From Gammaproteobacteria bacterium (GTDB lineage Bacteria; Pseudomonadota; Gammaproteobacteria; Pseudomonadales; Porticoccaceae), in NCBI GenBank assembly GCA_003645535.1, contig QNFP01000004.1, positions 1 through 45,988 on the forward strand: DNA of 45,988 nt, written 5' to 3'. Below the pieces are notes generated by a model. The model was not told where the DNA came from. It saw nothing but the letters and a program-made list of their open reading frames with translations, and searched no databases. This document shows positions 9,411-19,026 of the stretch, one piece after another (the first letter of the stretch is position 1; each line of letters begins with the position of its first letter). The position numbers were made by a program, and so were the translations under genes.

Positions 9411-9450
9411 TGTCCGTTCAACGATAGTCCGTACAACGATAGTCCGGTCG
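9271..9450 (-). repeat. 12 x 15-nt degenerate tandem repeat covering the rnd 5' end and upstream leader
   Basis: Units on + strand: ACCATTACCGGGTCA, ATAATCGCCGGATCA, ATAACTTCCGAATCA, ATCATTACCGGGTCG, ACCTCAGTCGGATTA, ACCACTGCCGGATCA, ACGTCAGCCGGATCA, ACCATTGTCCGTTCA x3, ACGATAGTCCGTACA, ACGATAGTCCGGTCG. Confidence 0.97.
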
Positions 9451-9521
9451 AATTTGCCGGAGCGACCGCCATTGGCGTGGCATCTGTTATATCATCCATA
9501 TCATGCCAGAGCCTGCTCACA

Positions 9522-10115
9522 CTAAAGCCGTTTGCGACTGTTAAAGGCATGAACCAGAGTGCCTCCATCGACATATTCAAGTTCACCACCCAGAGGTACG
9601 CCGTGGGCAATCCGTGACACCGTGACCCCCAGGCTAGCAGCCTTTTCGCCAATAAAATAGGCCGTAGCTTCACCCTCTACGGTAAGATTTGTTGCCAAAA
9701 TTAGCTCTTCTATCGTTTCATCCACAAGCCGCTGCATCAGGTGATCGACACCGATATCCTCGGGACCAATACCGTCAATAGGCGACAGATGACCGAGGAG
9801 CACAAAATAGCGCCCGCGATAGCTACCAGACTGCTCAATGGCAAACAGATCGGCAGGGGTTTCCAACACACACAACAACTGCTGATCCCGAGCCGGGTTG
9901 GCACAGATCATACATTCATCCTCTTCAGTCAACGTCCGGCACTGCCGGCAACGCCCGACCTTACGACTGGCATCAACCAGCCCGGCCGCCAGCCGTTCGG
10001 CAGCCGGTCGATCTCGCTCCAGCAAATGTAAAGCCATACGCTGAGCTGACTTGGGACCGACACCGGGCAGGCAGCGCAGGGCATCTATCAACTCATCGAT
10101 TACCGGGCCGTACAT
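9522..10115 (-). CDS. recR: Recombination protein RecR
   Basis: [32 protein letters not shown]; zinc-finger [16 protein letters not shown]; Toprim segment; next to ybaB-dnaX. Longer in-frame ORF starts at 10169. Confidence 0.96.
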   Translation of the reverse strand: MYGPVIDELIDALRCLPGVGPKSAQRMALHLLERDRPAAERLAAGLVDASRKVGRCRQCRTLTEEDECMICANPARDQQLLCVLETPADLFAIEQSGSYRGRYFVLLGHLSPIDGIGPEDIGVDHLMQRLVDETIEELILATNLTVEGEATAYFIGEKAASLGVTVSRIAHGVPLGGELEYVDGGTLVHAFNSRKRL

Positions 10116-10246
10116 GGCAAATTCCTGGCAAGTTGTCGAAGGGGGTTCTGAGGCAACTGAACAATGCAAAATGGTATAACAAAGCCCAGTTCACAGGTTT
10201 ATCAATAATTAAGAGGCTCTCGGCCTTAAATGAATTTAGCAGCCAA

Positions 10247-10567
10247 CTAGAATGGCATCTTGAAGCCCGGTGGCAACTGCATACCTGACATCAGGTCACC
10301 CATAACAGAACTGGTATTTGTCTCTACTTTACGCACCGCGTCGTTAACTGCAGCGGCCAGCAGATCTTCGAGTATTTCCTTGTCCTCGCTGAGCAGGCCT
10401 GGATCCAGCGTCACTTTGCGCACATCATGACGCCCAGTCATTACCACCTGCACCATACCCGCACCAGATTCTCCCGTCACTTCCTTTGCAGCGGCTTCTT
10501 CCTGCAGTTTCTGCATTTTTTCCTGCATCTCCTGCGCCTGTTTCATCATGTCACCCAAGCCTTTCAT
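10247..10567 (-). CDS. ybaB: YbaB/EbfC family nucleoid-associated protein
   Basis: [59 protein letters not shown]; dnaX-ybaB-recR order. Confidence 0.96.
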   Translation of the reverse strand: MKGLGDMMKQAQEMQEKMQKLQEEAAAKEVTGESGAGMVQVVMTGRHDVRKVTLDPGLLSEDKEILEDLLAAAVNDAVRKVETNTSSVMGDLMSGMQLPPGFKMPF

Positions 10568-10596
10568 ATCAACCTCTCTGCTCTCTCAATGCATCC

Positions 10597-12492
10597 CTAA
10601 TCAATGGGAATAACGGTTTCTTCCAGTAGCTTGCCACCAAAACGTTGCTCCAGTTCTTTAACCAGAGAATCGGCACGCAAGCTTTGTACTGCTTTCTCCT
10701 GTCTTTCCACCTGCTTGCGCAGGCGATACAGGTAAGGTGTTTCCACAGTAACGGGAGCTATCTCGATACTGACCGAAATTGTTTCACGCTGCCTGTCATC
10801 CAGGTTCTGATACAGATAGTCACCCAGCGCCGCAGCCAGTTGCTGCTGATGAGCTTCGTCGTACAAAGCACTGTGCGCCTCATCCAGCCTAAAAGAAAAT
10901 TGCCCGCCACAATCTCCCTCGCCACTACCGCCGATAAAGGCCAAATTTACCGCCGTATTTAATAAACGACCACTGATCGCCAGTTCATGACAAATCTGCA
11001 ACCAATGTTCGGCGGTAAATGTAGACACCGTCAGGTCACGCAAAGCTCCTTCGAACGCGGATGGTGGCTTTGACGAGCCCGCCATATCTGCGGATGGAGA
11101 CAAATCTCTCGGCAAAGCAACGCCCATTTCCGGGATCAAACCCACATCATCCGAATGGCTGCTTACCTGCACCTCGCTATCCAGCGATCGAACTTCAGCC
11201 TTATCCTGAGCATCCGCAACTACCGCCCCGGCGCATTCGGCGGCTGGCTCCGGCAACGGATTGACAGCAAGTGTCTGCTCTGTCACTGAAGCCGCTTCAG
11301 ACTTTTTTACGGCCTCAATGTCCCCCCGATCAGGGACATTCGTAACGCTCGGGTTGACCCCTGAAGTTTCAGGCGCTTTGCCCTGGGGAGGTTCAACCAG
11401 ATCATCCACCACGGGCTGAAAAGCCAGCTGGCGCAGCAAAACCATTTCCAGACCACTTCTGGGATCTGCTGCCAACGGCAAATCTTTTCGACCCAGCAAG
11501 CATATCTGATAAAAAAGCTGTACATCCTCGCGGCTTAGTGTGGCAGCCAGCTGCCGTATTGCTTCCTGGTCACCCATACTGTTATCCAGTGCGCCCGGCA
11601 CAGCCTGAACCACTGCCACCCGATGCCAGATCGATAACATTTCGCCCAGTGCGCCATAATAATCCGGCGCATGCTCCGCTAACGCTGCCACCAGCTCCAA
11701 TACTGCTGGCCCATCACGCTCTGCCACCGTGCGACAGATATCCAGTACCACTGTACGGTCTATGGTGCCGAGCATGGCGCTCAACTCAGTTTCTATAAGC
11801 TTGCCGTCACCATGAGCTATGCCCTGGTCGGTCAGGCTCAGTGCATCGCGCATACTACCGTCTGCTGCCCGCGCCAGAGCCCACAATGCGGCTTCCTCAA
11901 AGGGCACATTTTCTTTGCCCAGCACCCCTGTGAGATAGTCGACAATACGCTCTGGACTAAGGTTTTTCAGGTTAAATTGCAGGCACCGAGAAAGAATAGT
12001 GACCGGCAATTTTTGTGGGTCGGTAGTGGCGAGCAGGAATTTCACATGCGGCGGGGGTTCTTCAAGCGTCTTCAACAGCGCATTAAAACTGTGTGTAGAC
12101 AACATATGCACTTCATCGATCAAATAAACTTTATAACGACCGCGGGCGGGCAGGTACTGCACATTGTCAAGCAGTTCGCGGGTATCCTCCACTTTCGTTC
12201 GCGACGCTGCATCCACTTCAATCAGGTCGATAAAGCGACCTTCGCTAATTTCTATACATGCGCTACATTCACCACAGGCCCTTGAACTAACACCCTGTTC
12301 ACAATTCAGGCACTTAGCAAGAATTCTCGCCAGTGTGGTTTTCCCCACACCGCGGGTGCCGGTAAAAAGGTAGGCGTGGTGCAGGCGATCGTTATCCAGC
12401 GCATTAATCAGAACACGCAGCACATGCTCCTGACCGGCCACTTCATCAAATGAACCTGGCCGCCACTTGCGGGCTAGCACCTGATAGCTCAT
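10597..12492 (-). CDS. dnaX: DNA polymerase III subunit gamma/tau
   Basis: MSYQVLARKWRPGSFDEVAGQEHVLRVLINALDNDRLHHAYLFTGTRGVGKTTLARILAKCLNC; Walker A, zinc-binding cysteines, tau C-terminal region. Confidence 0.97.
   Translation of the reverse strand: MSYQVLARKWRPGSFDEVAGQEHVLRVLINALDNDRLHHAYLFTGTRGVGKTTLARILAKCLNCEQGVSSRACGECSACIEISEGRFIDLIEVDAASRTKVEDTRELLDNVQYLPARGRYKVYLIDEVHMLSTHSFNALLKTLEEPPPHVKFLLATTDPQKLPVTILSRCLQFNLKNLSPERIVDYLTGVLGKENVPFEEAALWALARAADGSMRDALSLTDQGIAHGDGKLIETELSAMLGTIDRTVVLDICRTVAERDGPAVLELVAALAEHAPDYYGALGEMLSIWHRVAVVQAVPGALDNSMGDQEAIRQLAATLSREDVQLFYQICLLGRKDLPLAADPRSGLEMVLLRQLAFQPVVDDLVEPPQGKAPETSGVNPSVTNVPDRGDIEAVKKSEAASVTEQTLAVNPLPEPAAECAGAVVADAQDKAEVRSLDSEVQVSSHSDDVGLIPEMGVALPRDLSPSADMAGSSKPPSAFEGALRDLTVSTFTAEHWLQICHELAISGRLLNTAVNLAFIGGSGEGDCGGQFSFRLDEAHSALYDEAHQQQLAAALGDYLYQNLDDRQRETISVSIEIAPVTVETPYLYRLRKQVERQEKAVQSLRADSLVKELEQRFGGKLLEETVIPID
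11297..11308 (-). promoter_or_regulatory. Putative programmed -1 ribosomal frameshift site in dnaX (A-AAA-AAG) with a -1 frame TGA stop one codon later
   Basis: Minus strand GCC GTA AAA AAG TCT GAA; heptamer A AAA AAG in correct phase (11308-11302); the -1 frame reads AAA AAA GTC TGA; upstream G-rich SD-like GGGGGGA and downstream CTGAAGCGGCTTCAG inverted repeat. Confidence 0.8.
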
Positions 12493-12511
12493 AAAATCAT
12501 TAAACCCCGAA

Positions 12512-12601
12512 CAATCGCACTCTGAATCATTGAACTATGAATAATTGAACTATGAATAATCGCACTTTGAATAACCGCACTCTGAATAACCGCACTCTGG
12601 G
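12512..12601. repeat. 6 x 15-nt tandem repeat about 20 bp upstream of the dnaX start codon
   Basis: CAATCGCACTCTGAA / TCATTGAACTATGAA / TAATTGAACTATGAA / TAATCGCACTTTGAA / TAACCGCACTCTGAA / TAACCGCACTCTGGG. Confidence 0.95.
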
Positions 12602-12768
12602 TTTTGACTGGGACCAAAAGCGAATTATACGGCCCGCTGGAAGTATTCGATAGCCTGCTTCAAAACGGGTCTATCCTGGCACTGGCGTTACCCCCAGGCA
12701 TTACCCGTAGATGGCGCTGAGACAGGGGATACCATGATAAACGGGTACTGGGATAAGGGGTATTGCCA

Positions 12769-13341
12769 TTAATGGCATCTGTCGGCTTTTTTACCCTGGC
12801 CATCTCCGCCATGTTGTCTGCCACCTTTTCCGCTCCCTTTTCCTCCACCATCACCTCGCTGGTGATCTTCACGTTTTTTACATTGGCCGACAGGCAGAGT
12901 ATCAAAGATATACAGGGCTATTTGCCTACGAGAGTCCTCATCGATTACCAGGGCGGGCATAAGACCAAACCTTTCAACCGCGTGAACAAGCAATGCGGAA
13001 TTTTTGTCGGGGGCTGCCACCCAATCGATAAGCTTTTGAACAAAAAGATCCTTTTCAGGATAAGTTTCCAGGTAATGCTTTTTCACCATCGCCATGGGCG
13101 GCGCCAGGCGATTTTGATGACCTTTCTCAGCACCTGCTCCATGACGCGCACCCTGACCGGCCCCATGCCCCTGGCCATCCTTTTTTGGCTGGTGGCACAT
13201 CACGCAATAACTTTCATACATGCGTTGCCCATCGCTTACGACCGGGCTGTCAGTGGCCGGGGTTGGTGTTGCTGAATCGCTTGCTTGCAGAGAAACCGCC
13301 GCCGACAAAATAACGATACCTAAAATTACCTTTATCATCAT
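12769..13341 (-). CDS. c-type cytochrome with Gly/His-rich insert and Gly/Lys-rich tail
   Basis: Start MMIKVILGIVILSAAVSLQA signal peptide preceded by CAGGAG; heme motif CVMCH; MVKKHYLETYPEKDLFVQKLIDWVAAPD; the longer ORF start at 13425 overlaps the SRP RNA and is unlikely. Confidence 0.8.
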   Translation of the reverse strand: MMIKVILGIVILSAAVSLQASDSATPTPATDSPVVSDGQRMYESYCVMCHQPKKDGQGHGAGQGARHGAGAEKGHQNRLAPPMAMVKKHYLETYPEKDLFVQKLIDWVAAPDKNSALLVHAVERFGLMPALVIDEDSRRQIALYIFDTLPVGQCKKREDHQRGDGGGKGSGKGGRQHGGDGQGKKADRCH

Positions 13342-13393
13342 ATTGCTCCTGACTCTTACCACAACAACGCAGATTAGAAAGTATTCAAAGTGG

Positions 13394-13505
<112 letters not shown>

Positions 13506-13735
13506 CATAACGGGCGGAATTATCGTGACTTCGCCCGGCGAATGCAACTAGTGCTAGTCCGCGTTAGCACACTAACAGGGACCATCCTGCAAAACCTTTC
13601 ACCTGCTCAGCTCGTGGGTTAGTATCGCGGCTGTCTTTTAGATAATGTTTTAGGTGATTTTTTCAGATACTGCTTAACTAAATTTTCAGGTGCAGTATTG
13701 GCTGCAACTTGCACAACTATTTGTAGCATCTCTAC

Positions 13736-13774
13736 TAACCAGTACCTATAACCAGTACCGACAACCAGTGGTCA
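13736..13774 (+). repeat. 3 x 13-nt tandem repeat just upstream of the oppA-like start codon
   Basis: TAACCAGTACCTA / TAACCAGTACCGA / CAACCAGTGGTCA, followed by ATG at 13777. Confidence 0.8.
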
Positions 13775-13776
13775 AA

Positions 13777-15483
13777 ATGCAATTAGTGATTAAACGAACA
13801 CGTCGCAAACAACGTACACCTGTGCGTTCGGATCGGCGACGTGGCTTGAAATTAACGTCCGTCCTACTGTGCTATTTGCTCAGCTTGCTCGGACTGACGG
13901 CCTGCGGCGACAATGAAAATAATGTTGTCAGTGGTAATCGGCAGCAAATCCTGCACTGGGGCAACGGCACAGAACCCCAGGAGCTTGACCCACATATCGT
14001 CACTGGTGTACCCGAACATCACATTATTACCGCTTTACTGGAAGGTCTGGTTCTAAAAGATCCACAAACCCTCGAACCCATCCCCGGCGTAGCGGAACGC
14101 TGGGTAATTAGCGATGACGGCCTTGTCTACACTTTTCACCTACGGGATAACGCCCGCTGGTCAAATGGCGACCCGGTCACTGCCGAAGACTTTGTCTGGT
14201 CCTGGTGGCGCGCCCTGCAACCAGCCCTCGGCAACCAGTACGCTTATATGTACTACGCTATAAAAAACGCTGAAGCTTATGCCCAGGGCAAGATTAAGGA
14301 CTTCGACCAGGTAGGCGCGGTTGCTCTGGATGAGCGCACCCTGCAAGTGACATTGGCGAATCCCACCCCCTATTTTTTGCAGTTACTCGACCACTACAGC
14401 ATGTTTCCTGTGCACCGCCCCACCATTGAAAAATTCGGTGAGCCAGCAGAACGAGGTACTCGCTGGACACGGGCAGGAAATTTCGTCGGCAATGGCGCCT
14501 TTGTGCTCAAACTTTGGAGCCTCAATAAAGTAGTCATCGTAGAGAAAAATTCAGGCTACTGGGATAGCGATAACGTAAAGCTCAACAGCATATACTTTTA
14601 CCCGACAGAAAACGTCTCTACCGAAGAGCGCATGTTCCGAGCCGGACAATTGCACGTCACTGGTTCTATCCCTGCCGATAAAATTGCTGTTTACAAAAAG
14701 GAGCGTCCCGAAGATCTACGCATCGCCCCTTACCTCGGCACCTATTTCTATCGATTTAATACCACGGTACCCCACCTGTCTGACCCTCGGGTTCGCCGTG
14801 CACTGGCGATGACTATTAACAGGAAACAAATTGTCGAGCGAGTCACCAAAGGCGGTCAATTACCTGCCTATACCTATACGCCACCAGATACGCTTGGCTA
14901 CACTGCCAGGGACGGTTTTAGTTTTGATCCGGAAGCCGCGCGCGCTTTACTGGCCGAGGCAGGTTATCCTGACGGGGACGGTTTTCCGCAAACAGAAATC
15001 CTTTACAACACCAGCGAAGGCCATCGAAAACTGGCCGTCGCCATCCAGCAAATGTGGAAAAAAAATCTTAACATCGACGTAATACTCAACAACCAGGACT
15101 GGAAGGTTTATTTAGATAACGTCGATAACGGCCATTATCAAATAGCTCGAGCTGGCTGGATTGGCGACTACGTCGATCCCAACACTTTTCTCGACATGTG
15201 GGTCAGCAACGGCGGCAACAATCGTACTGGCTGGGCAAATTCGGACTATGACACATTGGTGTTAAAGCAATCTCCCACTGCGCCCAGCAGGGATGCCCGC
15301 TACCAGGCCTTTAAAGAAGCCGAAGCTACGCTGCTGGCAGAAATGCCGATCTTACCTATCTACTTTTACACGCGAAATAATCTTGTTCGACCCAGCGTCA
15401 AAGGTATGCCCGCAAACCTGCTGGATTACACGCTTTACAAGAATATATATCTGCAAGCTGCCTTGCCGGAACAGGTCGAGTAA
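13777..15483 (+). CDS. oppA: Peptide ABC transporter substrate-binding lipoprotein (OppA-like)
   Basis: MQLVIKRTRR...LLCYLLSLLGLTACGDNENN lipobox; LDPHIVTGVPEHHIITALLEGLVLKDPQTLEPIPGVAERW; first gene of an ABC operon. ORF frame begins at 13690. Confidence 0.92.
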   Translation: MQLVIKRTRRKQRTPVRSDRRRGLKLTSVLLCYLLSLLGLTACGDNENNVVSGNRQQILHWGNGTEPQELDPHIVTGVPEHHIITALLEGLVLKDPQTLEPIPGVAERWVISDDGLVYTFHLRDNARWSNGDPVTAEDFVWSWWRALQPALGNQYAYMYYAIKNAEAYAQGKIKDFDQVGAVALDERTLQVTLANPTPYFLQLLDHYSMFPVHRPTIEKFGEPAERGTRWTRAGNFVGNGAFVLKLWSLNKVVIVEKNSGYWDSDNVKLNSIYFYPTENVSTEERMFRAGQLHVTGSIPADKIAVYKKERPEDLRIAPYLGTYFYRFNTTVPHLSDPRVRRALAMTINRKQIVERVTKGGQLPAYTYTPPDTLGYTARDGFSFDPEAARALLAEAGYPDGDGFPQTEILYNTSEGHRKLAVAIQQMWKKNLNIDVILNNQDWKVYLDNVDNGHYQIARAGWIGDYVDPNTFLDMWVSNGGNNRTGWANSDYDTLVLKQSPTAPSRDARYQAFKEAEATLLAEMPILPIYFYTRNNLVRPSVKGMPANLLDYTLYKNIYLQAALPEQVE

Positions 15484-15486
15484 TAC

Positions 15487-16425
15487 ATGGGGCGTTTTAT
15501 TTTGCAGCGACTTCTGCAGGCAATCCCTGTGTTGCTGGTGGTAATCACCGCCACCTTTTTTCTGGTGCGAGCGGCACCCGGAGGGCCCTTTAGTGCGGAG
15601 AAAGCAGTGCCCCCAGAAGTGCTCAAAGCCCTGGAAGAGCGCTATCAACTCAACCAACCGGTACTCAATCAATACTTCTCCTATCTCGGTGATCTCGCCC
15701 ATGGTGATCTCGGGCCGTCATTTAGATTTCCTGGCCGCTCAGTCAATGAAATGATTTTTGCTGGTCTGCCGACCACCGCAGAACTGGGTCTTTATGCGCT
15801 ACTGATCAGCATGCTGTTGGGTACCACGGCCGGCGTAGTCGCCGCACTCAAACCCAATACCGCCCAGGACTATATCCCCATGTCCACCGCCATGATCGGC
15901 ATTTGTTTGCCGTCTTTTTTGCTCGGCCCCTTATTGATGCTGGTGTTCGGCATCTGGCTGGAATGGGTGCCGGTATCGGGCTGGGGTAATATTCCGGGCG
16001 ATAAAATTTTGCCCGCCCTGACGCTGGCTTCTGGCTACACCGCCTATGTAGCCCGACTGTCGCGAGGCGGCATGCTTGAGGTTATGTCCCAGGATTATAT
16101 CCGCACTGCACGGGCCAAAGGCTTGCCCGAATGGGTGGTGGTGATCAAGCACGGATTGCGTGGCGGTTTGATTCCCGTTGTCGCCTTTGCGGGGCCTGCC
16201 TTTGCGGGACTGTTGAGCGGTTCTTTTGTAGTGGAAACTATTTTCCAGATTCCCGGACTGGGGCGTTTTTATGTGCAGGCAGCATTTAACCGCGATTACA
16301 CCATGATCATGGGCACTACCGTATTCTTTGCTGCTTTAATCATCCTGTTTAATTTATTGTCCGACATCCTCGCTGTCTGGCTGAACCCCAAACTGCGCCA
16401 GCAGTACAGTAGTCATTCAGGGTAA
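15487..16425 (+). CDS. oppB: Oligopeptide ABC transporter permease (OppB-like)
   Basis: MGRFILQRLLQAIPVLLVVITATFFLVRAAPGGPF; binding-protein-dependent permease motif. Confidence 0.93.
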   Translation: MGRFILQRLLQAIPVLLVVITATFFLVRAAPGGPFSAEKAVPPEVLKALEERYQLNQPVLNQYFSYLGDLAHGDLGPSFRFPGRSVNEMIFAGLPTTAELGLYALLISMLLGTTAGVVAALKPNTAQDYIPMSTAMIGICLPSFLLGPLLMLVFGIWLEWVPVSGWGNIPGDKILPALTLASGYTAYVARLSRGGMLEVMSQDYIRTARAKGLPEWVVVIKHGLRGGLIPVVAFAGPAFAGLLSGSFVVETIFQIPGLGRFYVQAAFNRDYTMIMGTTVFFAALIILFNLLSDILAVWLNPKLRQQYSSHSG

Positions 16426-16435
16426 ACCGTTTACC

Positions 16436-17326
16436 ATGAGCACAGATGCCACTCTGGCTAATATCACCGACGCTGAACAGGGTTCCTCGCTCTGGAAGGA
16501 TGCCTGGCACCGTCTGCGCAAAAACAAAATGGCCGTTGGCGGGTTGTTCGTGCTTATGCTGATGTGTATCGCTGCTTTGCTAACCCCCTGGCTCGCACCC
16601 TATTCCTATGAAGAGCAAAATCTGATTCTGGGCGCTGCACCACCTTCTGCTCAGCACTGGCTGGGCACCGACACATTGGGCAGGGATCTGCTTACACGGC
16701 TGCTCTATGGCGGGCGTATATCTCTTGCGGTCGGCTTTATTGCTACTGCGGTAGCGCTACTTATTGGTGTGTTATACGGCACGGTCGCGGGCTACTTTGG
16801 TGGCCGTATCGACGCGGTCATGATGCGACTTGTGGACATCCTCTACGCCCTGCCCTTTATGATTTTTATTATCCTGTTAATGGTTATTTTTGGGCGTAAT
16901 ATTTTACTGCTATTCCTCGCCATAGGTGCCGTGGAGTGGCTGACTATGGCGCGCATTGTCCGTGGTCAGGTACAGACGCTCAGACAGCAGGAGTTTGTCG
17001 AAGCGGCTGTCTCACTGGGACTTTCTCAGTGGACTATCATTAGCCGTCACCTGATCCCCAACACGTTGGGGCCTGTTATCGTTTACACAACGTTGACCAT
17101 CCCCAGCGTCATGCTCTTTGAAGCCTTCCTGAGTTTTCTCGGCCTGGGGATTCAACCACCGCAAAGCTCCTGGGGACTACTCATATCCTACGGTGTAGAA
17201 ACCATGGAAGAATATCCGTGGCTGCTTATTTTCCCGGGCCTGGCGCTATCAATAACATTATTTGCGCTTAATTTTCTCGGTGACGGCCTGCGCGATGCAC
17301 TCGATCCTCGCACCTCCAAAGATTGA
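16436..17326 (+). CDS. oppC: Oligopeptide ABC transporter permease (OppC-like)
   Basis: LWKDAWHRLRKNKMAVGGLFVLMLM...HWLGTDTLGRDLLTRLLYGGRISLAVGF. Confidence 0.93.
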   Translation: MSTDATLANITDAEQGSSLWKDAWHRLRKNKMAVGGLFVLMLMCIAALLTPWLAPYSYEEQNLILGAAPPSAQHWLGTDTLGRDLLTRLLYGGRISLAVGFIATAVALLIGVLYGTVAGYFGGRIDAVMMRLVDILYALPFMIFIILLMVIFGRNILLLFLAIGAVEWLTMARIVRGQVQTLRQQEFVEAAVSLGLSQWTIISRHLIPNTLGPVIVYTTLTIPSVMLFEAFLSFLGLGIQPPQSSWGLLISYGVETMEEYPWLLIFPGLALSITLFALNFLGDGLRDALDPRTSKD

Positions 17327-17358
17327 TTAATGCCCGCTGAATACCAAGGAACAAATTA

Positions 17359-19026
17359 GTGGCCCTACTCGAAGTTAATAATCTCAGCACCTGGTTCCAT
17401 ACCCGCAATGGCGTGGTCAAAGCAGTTGATGATGTCAGCTTTTCGGTCGCCGAAGGTGAAACCCTGGCCATCGTTGGTGAATCAGGCTCCGGTAAATCAG
17501 TGTGTTGTTACAGCTTGCTCGGTTTGATTCCCATGCCTCCGGGCAAAATCGAAAGTGGCACTGCCCTGTTTAATGGCAGGGATTTACTGGCCTTATCCGA
17601 GCGGGAGTTACGTGGCATCCGCGGCAACGAAATCGCCACCATCTTCCAGGATCCCATGACCTCTCTAAACCCCTACCTGACCATCGGCGAGCAGCTTATT
17701 GAGCCGCTGATCTATCATCGGGACATGTCCAGAAAGAAAGCTCGCATTCGGGCCATAGAGTTGCTCGATGCCGTGGGCATCCCTCGGGCAGAACACCGTT
17801 TTGACAGCTACGCTTTTCAATTTTCCGGGGGCATGCGCCAACGGGTGATGATTGCTATGGCGCTGATTGCCGAACCTCGGCTGTTAATCGCCGATGAACC
17901 CACCACTGCCCTTGATGTCACTATTCAGGCGCAGACACTTAAATTGATCAGCGAATTACAAACTCAACGTAACCTCGCGGTTATTTTTATCAGCCACGAT
18001 CTCGCGGTAGTGGCGAACATTGCCGACCGGGTGGCGGTGATGAAAGACGGCAAGATCGTCGAAACTAACACAACGACGGCTATTTATAGCAAGCCTCAGC
18101 ACCCTTATACACAGACGTTGCTGAAGGCTATACCCGACGGCGGCAAGGTGCAGCAAGCCGATATAGCAGATACACCATTACTTGAAATTTGCCGATTAAA
18201 AACCTGGTTCAATATTTCTGGAAAGAAAAACACCAGGTCCGGAAAGAAAGACACCAGGAAAAAGTCTGACGGTTCAGCAAAAGGCAGCTCGGCAAATGAC
18301 CACACAGTAAAAGCTGTTGACGACGTGACCTTAACCATTCGCCGCCACGAAATCCTCGGTATAGTCGGCGAATCCGGATCCGGCAAATCAACTCTGGGTC
18401 GCTCCATTTTACAGTTGGTTAAACCTACTGGTGGTTCAGTCAAATATGGCGGCGACGAACTAACCACCCTCAGCAGACGACAAATGAAGCCTTACCGTCG
18501 CCGGATGCAGATGATCTTCCAGGATCCCTACGCATCGTTAAACCCTCGCATGAGTGTGTTTGATGCTCTCGCCGAACCTCTGCTTTACCATGGCCTGGCG
18601 ACTCGCAAGACAGTTTTGGCAGAGGTGCTGGCGTTAATGGACGACGTTGGCCTGGCTGCGGACTCCATACGCAAATACCCCCATGAGTTTTCTGGTGGTC
18701 AACGCCAGCGTATCGCCATTGGCCGCGCTATCGCCACCAAACCGGAATTCATTATCGCGGATGAACCCGTATCCGCACTGGATGTGACGATTCAGGCACA
18801 AATCCTCGAATTGATTTTGCAACTTGTCGACAAGCATAATCTCACTATGCTGTTTATATCCCACGACCTCTCAGTAGTGCGTTATATATGCGACCGAGTG
18901 GCTGTGATGCACCAGGGCAAGCTGATTGAAAGTGGTGCTACAGAAACACTGTGGCACCACCCTCAACAAAGCTATACGCAAAGTTTACTGGCGGCGGTGC
19001 CATCTTTGCAGGCTTCCCATAACTGA
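17359..19026 (+). CDS. Fused dual-ATPase oligopeptide ABC transporter subunit (OppD-OppF type), GTG start
   Basis: Two Walker A motifs ([22 protein letters not shown]), two signature motifs ([16 protein letters not shown]) in one 555-aa ORF. Confidence 0.93.
   Translation: MALLEVNNLSTWFHTRNGVVKAVDDVSFSVAEGETLAIVGESGSGKSVCCYSLLGLIPMPPGKIESGTALFNGRDLLALSERELRGIRGNEIATIFQDPMTSLNPYLTIGEQLIEPLIYHRDMSRKKARIRAIELLDAVGIPRAEHRFDSYAFQFSGGMRQRVMIAMALIAEPRLLIADEPTTALDVTIQAQTLKLISELQTQRNLAVIFISHDLAVVANIADRVAVMKDGKIVETNTTTAIYSKPQHPYTQTLLKAIPDGGKVQQADIADTPLLEICRLKTWFNISGKKNTRSGKKDTRKKSDGSAKGSSANDHTVKAVDDVTLTIRRHEILGIVGESGSGKSTLGRSILQLVKPTGGSVKYGGDELTTLSRRQMKPYRRRMQMIFQDPYASLNPRMSVFDALAEPLLYHGLATRKTVLAEVLALMDDVGLAADSIRKYPHEFSGGQRQRIAIGRAIATKPEFIIADEPVSALDVTIQAQILELILQLVDKHNLTMLFISHDLSVVRYICDRVAVMHQGKLIESGATETLWHHPQQSYTQSLLAAVPSLQASHN
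18217..18258 (+). repeat. 21-nt tandem duplication in the linker between the two ATPase halves
   Basis: TCTGGAAAGAAAAACACCAGG / TCCGGAAAGAAAGACACCAGG encoding [14 protein letters not shown]. Confidence 0.9.

Noticed and set aside
2591-9450. CRISPR arrays at the tandem repeats
   Set aside because: Units are head-to-tail 15-mers without spacers and no cas genes are present.
9187-9525. Plus-strand ORF rich in ITGSIIAGS/IVRSTIVRS repeats
   Set aside because: Antisense translation of the rnd 15-nt array; a period divisible by 3 makes every frame look repetitive and open.
12660-12905. ORF complement(12660..12905) as a separate gene
   Set aside because: Overlaps the cytochrome C-terminal tail in another frame; possibly a remnant of an alternative C-terminus but no independent support.
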